Source of the DNA: Haliscomenobacter sp.
GTDB taxonomy: Bacteria; Bacteroidota; Bacteroidia; Chitinophagales; Saprospiraceae
Length of the DNA stretch: 29,293 nt
Direction of reading: 5' to 3'
Assembly (NCBI GenBank): GCA_016707205.1
Contig: JADJHZ010000023.1
Location: 1-29,293 of the forward strand
In this document: in pieces, positions 1 through 7,489 of the stretch
How the letters are laid out: every line of letters begins with the position of its first letter
How positions within the stretch are numbered: the stretch's first letter is position 1
Notes under the pieces: generated by a model
What the model saw: only the letters and a program-made list of their open reading frames with translations
Told to the model about the DNA's origin: nothing
Database searches by the model: none
Made by a program: the position numbers and the translations under genes

Positions 1-1
1 G

Positions 2-496
2 CTGCTTAAAGATCTCTTTGAGGTAATTGATAAAGAAGGTTTTAGCTTGGCAAACTATCTGAAACGGCCGCTTTTTGTCAATGAAGCGATGCCTGCTTAC
101 CGGATGCTCGAACTTTTTAAAAAGGAGAAACTCCATTATGCTATCGTCGTGGATGAATTTGGCGCTACCAAGGGCATAGTGACCATGGACGATGTGCTTG
201 ACGCGTTGGTCGGCGATATACTCGAACAGGGCGAGGCAGAGTATGAAATCCGACAACGCGATGAGCGCTCCTGGTTTGTTGATGGACAATTCCCGATTTC
301 CGATTTCCTGAAGTATTTCAACCTTCCCCCCCGTTGGGGTTTGGATGGCCATTTTGTCACAGTCGCAGGTTTATTGCTGGCCAAGTCACATGCTTTACCC
401 CAGGTTGGGGACAAGTTCGAGATCGACGGATACTCGCTGGAAGTAGTGGATAAGGATGGGCAACGGATCGACAAAATCCTTGTAGTTAAAATCTGA
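2..496 (+). CDS. CBS/CorC-HlyC domain membrane protein (hemolysin/CNNM-like family), C-terminal part
   Basis: The reading frame is open from base 2, so the gene begins upstream of the window and only its last ~165 codons are present. What remains is the second CBS motif (HYAIVVDEFGATKGIVTMDD) followed by a CorC/HlyC-type transporter-associated domain (WFVDGQFPISDFLKYF, then VDKDGQRIDKILVV near the end). This order is that of the UPF0053/TlyC/CNNM-like family, whose missing N-terminal half is a DUF21 membrane domain. Family members are linked to Mg/Co efflux, and GldE of gliding Bacteroidota is a relative. I cannot tell GldE from a generic member here. The protein should sit in the inner membrane with these domains in the cytoplasm. 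A T-rich stretch follows the stop, with no clear hairpin. Confidence 0.88.
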   Translation: MLKDLFEVIDKEGFSLANYLKRPLFVNEAMPAYRMLELFKKEKLHYAIVVDEFGATKGIVTMDDVLDALVGDILEQGEAEYEIRQRDERSWFVDGQFPISDFLKYFNLPPRWGLDGHFVTVAGLLLAKSHALPQVGDKFEIDGYSLEVVDKDGQRIDKILVVKI

Positions 497-648
497 TTTT
501 TTTATCGCTTGGGGCACAAAACGCTACAAAATGGATCAATGGATGACTTTTAAGGGAATCCTACGCTTGAATGATTCGGATGTTAGTCACTTTAACTATA
601 TTTTAGAGAAGGCTGTCCCCGTTAACTAAAAGCCGTTCAAACCGTCGT
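497..648. other. Convergent intergenic spacer
   Basis: This is the 152-base spacer between the CBS protein gene (+) and the adenylate cyclase gene (-). Apart from a T-run just after the first stop, I see no hairpin, repeat or small gene in it. Confidence 0.6.
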
Positions 649-2226
649 TCAATTCTCCACAAAATACATATCCACCTCCCCTTTGTTTTTGACCTGGATC
701 TTGCCCCGGTGCACGCACTGGAATTCCTGCTGAACGAGCTTGTAGGTTTCGGCGGAGATGTTGATGCGGCCGGGCTCGGAGCCGGATTCCATGCGGGCGG
801 CCACGTTGACGGTATCGCCCCAGACATCGTAAGCGAATTTTTTATCGCCCACCACGCCGGCTACCAACGGACCGGTATGGACGCCAATGCGGGCCTCGAA
901 GAAAGGAAGATTTAGTTTGCGGCGCTCCCGCTGGTAGTCTTCCAGAAAGCGGAGCATTTCAATAGCGGCAGCGATGATTCGCTGGGGATGCTGCGGGTCG
1001 GGGTCGGGAAGCCCGCCCACAACCATATACGCGTCGCCGATGGTTTTGATTTTTTCGAGGTGGTACTTGCCGATGATCTGGTCGAACGCGCGGAAGCAAT
1101 GGTCGAGTTCCTTGACCAGCGCATCCGGGGTGAGTGTTTCGGCAATGGCCGTGAAGTTTTTGAAGTCGGAAAACATCACCGTGGCTTGGTCGAACTGCCG
1201 GGCTTTCGCCCGTCCGAGCAGCTTGAGTTCTTCCGCAATGGCTGCCGGGAGAATGTTTAAAAGCAGGTTTTCTGCGCGCTGGCGCTCTTGCTCGATAATC
1301 TGATTTTTCTCCTTGAGGATGATGCTTTGGGTACGGATGTTGCGGTAACGAAGGTACAAGCCCACCGAAAGCAGAAATACCATGGCGGCGATCGCCAGGA
1401 ACAGATTGCGCTGGGAGCTTTGGAGCTTGAGCTCCGATTGTTTTTGCTGGAGGATGATGACGTTATTGGCCAATTGCATGGAGTCCAGCTCTTTTTCGAA
1501 GGTCAGCGAATCCACCAGCCGCTTCTGGTATTCCAGATTTAATTGGGCTTTGGCCTGGGCTTCGTTCATGCTCTCAATGGCCTTCTGCTGGAGGTTGATG
1601 GTTTGGGTGAGCGCAAGGCGCTCCCGGTTGATCGAGTCGCGTTCCTGTTGCTGAGCGCTGAGTTGTTTACTCAACTCGTCCAGTTTTCCCTTGATGGTAG
1701 TGGCCTCGCCGGGGCTGGTGAGCACCGGCTGCTGCGGCGGAAGCGGCTTGACGGAGGATTCCGGCGCATTCCCTGAACTTTCCGCCAGAATCTCTTTATA
1801 ACGGGCTATTTCTTTCGGTTTGCCTCTTTCGATGGCAAGCGCGGAAAGGACCTCCAGGTTGAGTTGCTGCAAAGCGGTGTTGTTTTTCAGCCCTGCCAGG
1901 CGCAAGCTTTTTTCCAGCGACTGAACAGCCATCGTTTTGGACCGGCCTTCCAGGTTAGCCTGGGCTCTCCCTTTGCGGAAAAGCGCTTCGGCGGAGTAGT
2001 TCAGGTTTTGAAGGGTGGACGCAAGCGATTCGGCTTTCTGAGCCGCCGAAACGGACTTTTGAAATTCTCCGCTGCTGAAATACCCGTCCGATAAAGCGAT
2101 CAGGTTTTTGAATTGTTCCAGACCGGAGGTTTCCTGTACGGCTCGTTCCAGGGCAGGGATATCCTGTGCAAACAGGGCGGTTCCCAGGGAACCAAAAAGG
2201 AGCAAACAAAGCAAAACAGTTCTCAT
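649..2226 (-). CDS. Membrane-anchored class III adenylate cyclase
   Basis: This 525-residue protein should make cAMP from ATP. Residues 1-20 are a signal peptide. Residues 21-150 are helical and TPR-like, 175-270 form a Gln/Glu-rich coiled coil, and 274-292 are a membrane span. A signalling linker (EKNQIIEQERQRAENLLLNI) leads into a catalytic domain at about 340-525. The two metal-binding aspartates are D354 (MFSDFKNFT) and D398 (KTIGDAYM). K394 and D467 (YDVWGDTVNVAARM) form the Lys/Asp pair that selects adenine; guanylate cyclases have Glu/Cys there. N474 and R478 are the transition-state pair. All key residues are present, so an active adenylate cyclase is expected. The signal peptide and single span place the TPR/coiled-coil part outside the cytoplasm as a probable sensor. 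No Shine-Dalgarno is visible, as is usual in Bacteroidota. Confidence 0.93.
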   Translation of the reverse strand: MRTVLLCLLLFGSLGTALFAQDIPALERAVQETSGLEQFKNLIALSDGYFSSGEFQKSVSAAQKAESLASTLQNLNYSAEALFRKGRAQANLEGRSKTMAVQSLEKSLRLAGLKNNTALQQLNLEVLSALAIERGKPKEIARYKEILAESSGNAPESSVKPLPPQQPVLTSPGEATTIKGKLDELSKQLSAQQQERDSINRERLALTQTINLQQKAIESMNEAQAKAQLNLEYQKRLVDSLTFEKELDSMQLANNVIILQQKQSELKLQSSQRNLFLAIAAMVFLLSVGLYLRYRNIRTQSIILKEKNQIIEQERQRAENLLLNILPAAIAEELKLLGRAKARQFDQATVMFSDFKNFTAIAETLTPDALVKELDHCFRAFDQIIGKYHLEKIKTIGDAYMVVGGLPDPDPQHPQRIIAAAIEMLRFLEDYQRERRKLNLPFFEARIGVHTGPLVAGVVGDKKFAYDVWGDTVNVAARMESGSEPGRINISAETYKLVQQEFQCVHRGKIQVKNKGEVDMYFVEN

Positions 2227-2295
2227 AGGGGGCGATTAAGGGAAAATTTTTGGGTGTTCTTTTTCTATTCACGAGCTATGCCAGATCTCTTTCTG

Positions 2296-2328
2296 CTCCC
2301 CCTCCTTCGGAGGTGGGTTGGGGGGAGG
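2296..2328. repeat. C-rich/G-rich palindrome of the CCCCCTCC-TTC-GGAGG type
   Basis: CTCCCCCTCC, then TTC, then GGAGG and a G-rich arm ending GGGGGGAG, forms an imperfect hairpin. A similar element lies at 7283-7313 downstream of the kinase gene. Elements of this look are scattered between genes in many Bacteroidota; the role is unknown. Confidence 0.55.
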
Positions 2329-2479
2329 CCCGACAGCAGATAAAGCAGCATTTCAACGTTTTGAGATAACTTCCAGTAAAGATAAGGTCTTTTCCCTCTC
2401 TTTCACAAGGGGCAAACGATTTGCCCTTCAGGAACTTGCGCCCCTTTGGATATTGGGCATTTTCGTTTTCCTGGCGCCC

Positions 2480-2512
2480 AGACCTTCCAGGTTTCGCAAA
2501 CCTGGAAGGTCT
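2480..2512. repeat. Perfect 15-bp inverted repeat with 3-base loop
   Basis: AGACCTTCCAGGTTT (2480-2494), CGC, then the exact reverse complement (2498-2512). The symmetry stops sharply on both sides. It lies in a divergent intergenic region, so it is not a simple terminator for either neighbour. It resembles a short palindromic repeat element; copy number elsewhere cannot be judged here. Confidence 0.8.
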
Positions 2513-2590
2513 AGTTCCCAAAATGTCCAGTAGTGCGCCCTTTTGACGTTTGTCATTGAGAATCTGGACAAAGTTGCGCATAATTAAGAT

Positions 2591-3520
2591 ATGCGCGGAA
2601 CGTGGATAAAAATCGGCATGTTAACTTTGTTGCTGCTGGCGCCGTCCCGGCTGGGGCGCAACCTTTGGCAGCCCCTTCCGGCGCCCGTAGCAGACCAGCC
2701 GGCAACTGGCGCCGCATCGGATTCTTTTGCCTTCCGGCTGATCGTCCAGGATTCGGTTCCCATTCGAAAATACTTTCCCTGGATGGACTCGCTCGTCCTG
2801 GCTTATGACTCCCTGGTCCCTTACCCCCTCTCAGAACACCTGATCGTTCGGGCAAACTCCTGGATCATCGACAGCCTGGCGGAAACAGACTACTACCTGC
2901 AAAAGGGAAAAGGCCGCTTTATTTACGACCAGGCCGGCATGCCGGCCTTGCGGAAAGGAGATACCCTGGGCATCCCGGAAGAAGCAATGGCGCTCCGGAT
3001 CATGGCCCGGATAGCCAATACCGTCATCGACGTCAACATCCCGGAATACACCCTTCGGATCATGGAGGGAGCGGATACGTTGTATACCTTTCCCGTTCGC
3101 GTGGGCCGCAACGAGCGCAAATACCTGGAAATGGCCGGGCGGGTAGTCGACCTGCGCACTGCAGTAGGGGAGGGGAGTATCGTTCGCATCGAGCGCTACC
3201 CCGCCTGGATCAACCCCAGCGACTGCAAACCTTACGAAGTGACCCGCCGCGACGACGGCCTGCTCACCGCCTGCCCCCAAATCCCCTGGCTGGAACCAGA
3301 GATCAACGGCCAGCGTTTGGGTCACCTTATCCACCCCACAACCAACCCGCGCACCCTTGGCCGGGCATACTCCAACGGCTGCATCGGAACCAGAGAGGGA
3401 GACGCCTGGTTTGTCTACTACCACGCTCCCCTGGGTACGCGCGTCGTCTTCCGCTACGATCTGTGGACGGTCGGACCGGAAGGGGATACGGTTCGGTTGC
3501 GGAATGTGTATAGGCGTTGA
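2591..3520 (+). CDS. L,D-transpeptidase (YkuD domain), exported
   Basis: This 309-residue protein has a hydrophobic N-terminus (residues 5-18) that serves as signal or anchor. The YkuD catalytic domain covers about residues 145-290. It has H248 in GHLIHPTTNP and the SNGC motif with catalytic C264 (S261-C264), followed by R268. This matches the usual HxxxSHGCxR/N signature with Asn in place of His before Gly-Cys. Such enzymes form 3-3 peptidoglycan cross-links or attach proteins to the cell wall from the periplasm. Residues 180-245 include several extra loops before the active site. The last three codons and the stop (RR, TGA at 3518-3520) are built from the first unit of an 8-bp tandem repeat that continues downstream. 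The start at 2591 is the first ATG before the signal segment. Confidence 0.88.
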   Translation: MRGTWIKIGMLTLLLLAPSRLGRNLWQPLPAPVADQPATGAASDSFAFRLIVQDSVPIRKYFPWMDSLVLAYDSLVPYPLSEHLIVRANSWIIDSLAETDYYLQKGKGRFIYDQAGMPALRKGDTLGIPEEAMALRIMARIANTVIDVNIPEYTLRIMEGADTLYTFPVRVGRNERKYLEMAGRVVDLRTAVGEGSIVRIERYPAWINPSDCKPYEVTRRDDGLLTACPQIPWLEPEINGQRLGHLIHPTTNPRTLGRAYSNGCIGTREGDAWFVYYHAPLGTRVVFRYDLWTVGPEGDTVRLRNVYRR

Positions 3521-3550
3521 GGCGTTAAGGCGTTAGGGCGTTAGGGCGTT
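3513..3550 (+). repeat. 8-bp tandem repeat array, GGCGTTAG type
   Basis: Units are GGCGTTGA, GGCGTTAA, GGCGTTAG, GGCGTTAG and a partial GGCGTT. The first unit supplies the TGA stop codon of the L,D-transpeptidase. An inverted copy of the array lies at 3675-3705. Confidence 0.9.
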
Positions 3551-3674
3551 TTAAATATAAAAAGCTCAGAATTCAATCAACAGCTATCGGTTGAAGTCTT
3601 CAGACATGAACGAGCGTAAATTGATCTTTATCGTAATCATCTGGCACGCACGGTAACGCTCACGCATCATGTTC

Positions 3675-3705
3675 TAACGCCTAAACGCGCCTCAACGCCT
3701 AAACC
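3675..3705 (-). repeat. Inverted 8-bp repeat array (CTAACGCC type)
   Basis: This is the reverse complement of the GGCGTTAG-type unit, with imperfect spacing (CTAACGCC, TAAACGCG, CCTCAACGCC, TAAAC). The CTA at 3699-3701 is the complement of the DoxX gene's TAG stop. With the array at 3513-3550 it flanks a ~125-base spacer between convergent genes. Confidence 0.8.
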
Positions 3706-4082
3706 CAACCCCCCACCACCGGAATCGTCTTCCGCTTAACCCAGGCTACATAGAGGCTGCACACAAAAACGGCAACCGCCAGCCCGAACAACATGCCGCC
3801 GTCGCCGTTGTGGTTGATGCCGAGTTTGGTGAGGTGGAAGAAAATGGCGCCGCTCATGAGGCCCAGCGCCAACACCGCGCCGATACCGCTGGTGCGGGGC
3901 CAGAGCAACAGGCCCGCCGCGATCAGTTCGCCAACGCCGATACCGATGCGGCCATAGGGCTCCATGCCCAGCGTGGTGAACAGCAGCACGCTGTCGGGGT
4001 GGGCTGAAAATTTGAAGTAGAGGGTTTGAAGGAGGATCAGGGCCGCGATGATGGCGGCCACGCGCTCGAGGGTGATTTTCAT
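3699..4082 (-). CDS. DoxX-like family small membrane protein
   Basis: This 127-residue protein is almost entirely hydrophobic. Four membrane spans can be seen, at roughly residues 5-21, 45-62, 67-86 and 97-114. The GxGVGELIAAGLLL stretch and the short polar loops fit the DoxX/DoxX-like family of inner-membrane proteins, whose biochemical role is mostly undefined. The gene is divergent from the hybrid kinase gene with an 81-base gap, so the two probably have back-to-back promoters. Its stop codon lies in an 8-bp repeat array. Confidence 0.82.
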   Translation of the reverse strand: MKITLERVAAIIAALILLQTLYFKFSAHPDSVLLFTTLGMEPYGRIGIGVGELIAAGLLLWPRTSGIGAVLALGLMSGAIFFHLTKLGINHNGDGGMLFGLAVAVFVCSLYVAWVKRKTIPVVGGWV

Positions 4083-4163
4083 GTTTTTATGGCAAAAGTC
4101 GGATAGGTTAGTAAATTAAAGTGTCCTCTTGCAAACAATATTATTTTTCATACAAAATAAAAG

Positions 4164-7100
4164 ATGTTTTTAATTTGGCCGCATATGGGTATTGCAAAAG
4201 CTCAACATAAGGGGGCGGCTGGCGGGGTTCGGATTGGGAACAGGACCTGGTATGGGGGCCTGTGCATCATTCTTTTGCTCCTTTTTTTCGGGGGCGTTCC
4301 GGGAATGGGTAAGGATCAGGTCCAACCAGACGCCGATGAGGATCTGAAGCAATTGTTGGACCGGATCGATTCGCGATTGGACACGCCCCGGCAAGGCGAG
4401 TCCTACGGGTTTATCCTCGATGAGGTTCGGGCGCATTGCCAAAAAAGGTCCGGCTGTTTGTTTCCAACCTACCTGGCGGTAATGCGCCAATTGGAGCGCC
4501 GATTTTTCATTTCGGCAGCGATTTTCGTTTGCGGGGAGATGGTCAAAGTGGCTCAAGCCCGGAAAAACCGGAAAGAGGAAGCCTTTGCTTTCGAAAACCT
4601 CTTCCGATTCCACGGCGCTTTGGGCAATCACCGCCTGGCCTTGGTTCATATCGACAAAGCGCTGGCTCTCTACGAACAAATGGGCAACCAGGAAGCTTCC
4701 ACACGGATCAGCATGCTCCGTCTTGAAATGGAGATCCATTCAAAAGGAGCGGAGAAGGTGCTTCCCCAGATGAACAAGCTACTGGCAAAGGCTGAGGCGA
4801 ATAGAGAAATTCAGAGCGTGGAATATCTTCACACCCGCCTGGTAGGCCATTGCCTTTCTGCCGGGCGCTATGAGGAAATGCTCCAGCATATCGTCTTTCT
4901 GGAGCAGATTCCCCGTTCCAATCCGGTCAAGCCTAATGAATACGGCATTTGGATCACCGCGGTGATGGGCCGGGCCGACCTGGCCCGGGTACAGGGAAGG
5001 TTATCGGAATCGGAATCGGTTTACCGGAAGGCCCTTAGCATTGCAGAAGAAGAGCCCAGCCGCTGGCTGGAAATACATATCCTCCACATGCTCGCTGAAC
5101 TGGAATGGAAGCGGGGGAATGCGGCTCTGGCTAGGTCCTGGCTGGACAAAGCGCTTGCCAAAGCGCAGAACCTGCAAGTGGACGATCTGCTCGCCCGGAC
5201 CTTTGAGCTTAAAACCCTGATCGCAGAGGCAGAAGGGCGGTTTGCCGATGCCCTGGAAGCTTCCAGGAAGCAGGCCTTTCACGAGGAACGGTTTGAAGAA
5301 AAAAGTGCCGGCTTTGACATGGAGAACTATTACCTCCAGTTGGAAAAAGAACAACTGGAAGGGGAAAGAGAAAATGCCGTTTTACAATTGCAACTGCAGA
5401 AAGTCCGGCAGCGCAATTACCTGTTCCTGGTCTTTCTGTTCTTTTCGTTAACTGCGGGTGCTTTCTGGGGCATATTTCATCTCAGGAAGCAAAAGCAGCA
5501 GCTCGTCATGCAAAATGCGCTCATCCGGCAACAAGGAGATCAGTTGAAACAACTGGATTCCGTCAAGTCCCACCTGTTTGCCAATGTCAGTCACGAACTG
5601 CGCACCCCGCTCACCCTGATCCTGGGTGCGATGGGATCGCTCCAAAAGGGCTTCCAGGGGGCCGAACAACAAACCCAGCTTCTGAAGATCGCCGGCCAGG
5701 CAGGAAAGCAGCTTGAAATGCTGATCGCCGACATCCTGGACCTGCGCAAACTGGAACTGGGTAAAATGGAAATCCGGGAGCAAGCCACTGCCCTGAACGA
5801 TTTTTTTTACAATCATCTGGCCCTTTTTGAGTCACTGGCCCGGCTCCGGCAACTGGAATATTCGTATGCCGTGGAGATTCCTTCGGATCAGGTTGTCCTG
5901 CTCGACCGTGCCAAGTGCAGGCAGATCGTCAATAACCTGCTTTCCAACGCGTTCAAATTTTCACCGGCCGGAGGGGTAGTACAGGCGCAGCTCCGGCTGG
6001 AAAAGGAGATGCTTCATCTGTCGGTCTCCGATACCGGCCCCGGGATTCATCCCGACGATCTCCCACATGTATTCGACCGTTTTTTCCAGTCGAACCGGCC
6101 CGGACAGCCGGCAGAGGGGGGCACCGGTATCGGGCTGGCTTTGTGTAAGGAATGCACCACATTGTTCGGAGGGGACATCACGGTAGAAAGCACGCTGGGG
6201 GAAGGCTCAACCTTCCGGGTGTCTTTTCCGGTTGTTCAGTCTTATGACCCGGTCCTTCCGCTGTCAGCAGACGAAGCGCAGGAGCCCCCGAAAGCTGCCG
6301 GTGCGGGGGCTTCTCCGGAAGAAAATAAAGATATGCTTATTTCCTCCGCCGATCAGACAGCCGAAAACCGGCCGCTCATCCTGGTTGTGGAAGACAACCC
6401 CGGCCTGCAGGAATACCTGAAGATGATCCTGTCGGCCAGCTACGAGGTGGTAGTGGCTGAAAACGGCCGGGACGCTTTGCAATGGCTGGCCGGCAATGGC
6501 AAACAAGCGCCGGAACCCGGGAATGATCACCCCCATAGCGCACCAATCACCAATCACCAGCCACTAATCACCAACCACCAACCACCCGCTCTGATTCTCA
6601 GCGACCTCATGATGCCGGTGATGGACGGCCTTCAACTTCTGGAAGCCCTCAAATCCCGGGAAGCTACCTGGCACATCCCGGTTATTATCCTCACCGCCCG
6701 GGCGGATGCGGCCGACAAGCTGAAAGCCTTGCGCATCGGAGTGGACGATTACCTGCTCAAGCCCTTTGACGAGGAAGAACTGCTGGCGCGGATCGCCAAT
6801 TTGCTGCGCAACCGGGTACATCGGCAGGAGGAGGATGCGTATGAGGTTCTGCCGCGGGCAGATGCCGAAGTTACTGCAGCCTACACTCCGGACCGGCAGT
6901 GGTTGGAAGTGTTTGAAGACTTCGCGCACCGGCGTCTCGCTGATCCCACCCTGAGCGTACCGGCCCTGGCCGCCGTCTTTTCCCTGAGCGAGTCGTCGCT
7001 CCTGCGGAAGTTGAAACGCCTCACCGGTCTCACACCAGGCGCTTATCTGCAGGAGATGCGCCTTCAGGAAGTCCGTCGCCTGCTGGAGAGCGGCGCCGCC

Positions 7101-7214
7101 CCTTCGGTGGGGGAAGCTGCCGCCCGGGTCGGCTATACCGATGCGCGAAGTTTCTCCCGCCTGTTTAAAACCCGCTTTGGGAAGCTGCCGTCGGCGTATT
7201 TGAAGAAGGAGTAA
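4164..7214 (+). CDS. Hybrid sensor histidine kinase / response regulator with AraC-type output domain
   Basis: This 1016-residue protein combines sensor and transcription factor. A hydrophobic signal/anchor lies at about residues 31-45. Helical TPR-like repeats fill about 60-400, followed by a short coiled coil and a membrane span at 418-440. The HisKA domain has phospho-acceptor H477 (FANVSHELRTPLTLILG). The ATPase domain has its N-box at N590 (NNLLSNAFKFSP), G1 box at D623 (DTGPG) and G2 box at 652-657 (GGTGIG). The receiver domain (about 735-880) has phospho-acceptor D814 (LILSDLMMPVMDG) and lysine in LLKPFD. An AraC-type double helix-turn-helix occupies about 920-1016. The layout resembles the hybrid two-component systems of Bacteroidota, with TPRs as the probable periplasmic sensor. 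The receiver carries a ~25-residue repeat-derived insertion (about 781-808). M8 at 4185 is an alternative start. Targets are unknown; the adhesin gene downstream is one candidate. Confidence 0.93.
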   Translation: MFLIWPHMGIAKAQHKGAAGGVRIGNRTWYGGLCIILLLLFFGGVPGMGKDQVQPDADEDLKQLLDRIDSRLDTPRQGESYGFILDEVRAHCQKRSGCLFPTYLAVMRQLERRFFISAAIFVCGEMVKVAQARKNRKEEAFAFENLFRFHGALGNHRLALVHIDKALALYEQMGNQEASTRISMLRLEMEIHSKGAEKVLPQMNKLLAKAEANREIQSVEYLHTRLVGHCLSAGRYEEMLQHIVFLEQIPRSNPVKPNEYGIWITAVMGRADLARVQGRLSESESVYRKALSIAEEEPSRWLEIHILHMLAELEWKRGNAALARSWLDKALAKAQNLQVDDLLARTFELKTLIAEAEGRFADALEASRKQAFHEERFEEKSAGFDMENYYLQLEKEQLEGERENAVLQLQLQKVRQRNYLFLVFLFFSLTAGAFWGIFHLRKQKQQLVMQNALIRQQGDQLKQLDSVKSHLFANVSHELRTPLTLILGAMGSLQKGFQGAEQQTQLLKIAGQAGKQLEMLIADILDLRKLELGKMEIREQATALNDFFYNHLALFESLARLRQLEYSYAVEIPSDQVVLLDRAKCRQIVNNLLSNAFKFSPAGGVVQAQLRLEKEMLHLSVSDTGPGIHPDDLPHVFDRFFQSNRPGQPAEGGTGIGLALCKECTTLFGGDITVESTLGEGSTFRVSFPVVQSYDPVLPLSADEAQEPPKAAGAGASPEENKDMLISSADQTAENRPLILVVEDNPGLQEYLKMILSASYEVVVAENGRDALQWLAGNGKQAPEPGNDHPHSAPITNHQPLITNHQPPALILSDLMMPVMDGLQLLEALKSREATWHIPVIILTARADAADKLKALRIGVDDYLLKPFDEEELLARIANLLRNRVHRQEEDAYEVLPRADAEVTAAYTPDRQWLEVFEDFAHRRLADPTLSVPALAAVFSLSESSLLRKLKRLTGLTPGAYLQEMRLQEVRRLLESGAAPSVGEAAARVGYTDARSFSRLFKTRFGKLPSAYLKKE
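6542..6586 (+). repeat. 7-bp tandem repeat inside the kinase gene
   Basis: Units are ACCAATC x2, ACCAGCC, ACTAATC, ACCAACC x2 and a partial ACC. Translated in frame they give ITNHQPLITNHQP (residues 795-807). The array lies between the second helix and the phospho-acceptor strand of the receiver domain. It resembles intergenic short tandem repeats rather than ordinary coding sequence. Confidence 0.85.
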
Positions 7215-7489
7215 CGGGTTTTTTTTACCCCCCTTGCCCTCGAGGGGGATACGCCCGCACCTGGTATTTTCCGGAGCAACGCCATCTCCCCCTTTGAAGG
7301 GAGCGGGGGGATGACTTTCCCCCATTTTCAGCCATTTCCCCCCATTTTGACGGAAATAACCTATTCCTAAGGGTAAGATTGGCGGAATCAACCCATTGGC
7401 CTTCCCGATCTTTGCAGCAGACCTAACGACTCTATCCGGGCTTTGGCCGGGGTGGAAATGGATTTTTGCAAAAAAACAAATCTTTTCTC
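7215..7489. other. Intergenic region downstream of the kinase gene
   Basis: This region has a T-run right after the stop, a C/G-rich palindrome pair (7228-7247 and 7283-7313) and C-rich tracts. GATCTTTG at 7407-7414 resembles a Bacteroidota -7 element (TAnnTTTG) with one mismatch, and could belong to the adhesin promoter, but I see no matching -33 element. No small gene is evident. Confidence 0.45.
7283..7313. repeat. C/G-rich palindromic element
   Basis: CATCTCCCCC, CCTTTGAAGG core, then a G-rich arm ending GGGGGGATG. It is an imperfect hairpin of the same look as the element at 2296-2328. Confidence 0.55.

Larger units (their letters stand above)
2227..2590. other. Divergent intergenic region with two palindromic repeats
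   Basis: This 364-base region lies between the divergent cyclase and L,D-transpeptidase genes. It must hold both promoters but I could not place a convincing one. It contains two GC-rich palindromes, listed separately, and no credible gene. Confidence 0.6.

Noticed and set aside
2831..3424. 197-codon minus-strand frame
   Set aside because: It is antisense to the L,D-transpeptidase active-site region and shows no independent features.
3513..3550. Telomere-like or origin-type iterons
   Set aside because: Short 8-bp repeats at gene 3' ends and inside a coding region fit dispersed short tandem repeats; no replication gene or DnaA-box cluster is seen.
6564..7391. 275-codon minus-strand frame opposite the kinase 3' end
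   Set aside because: It is antisense to the receiver and AraC domains, which are clearly real, and has no domain or signal of its own.
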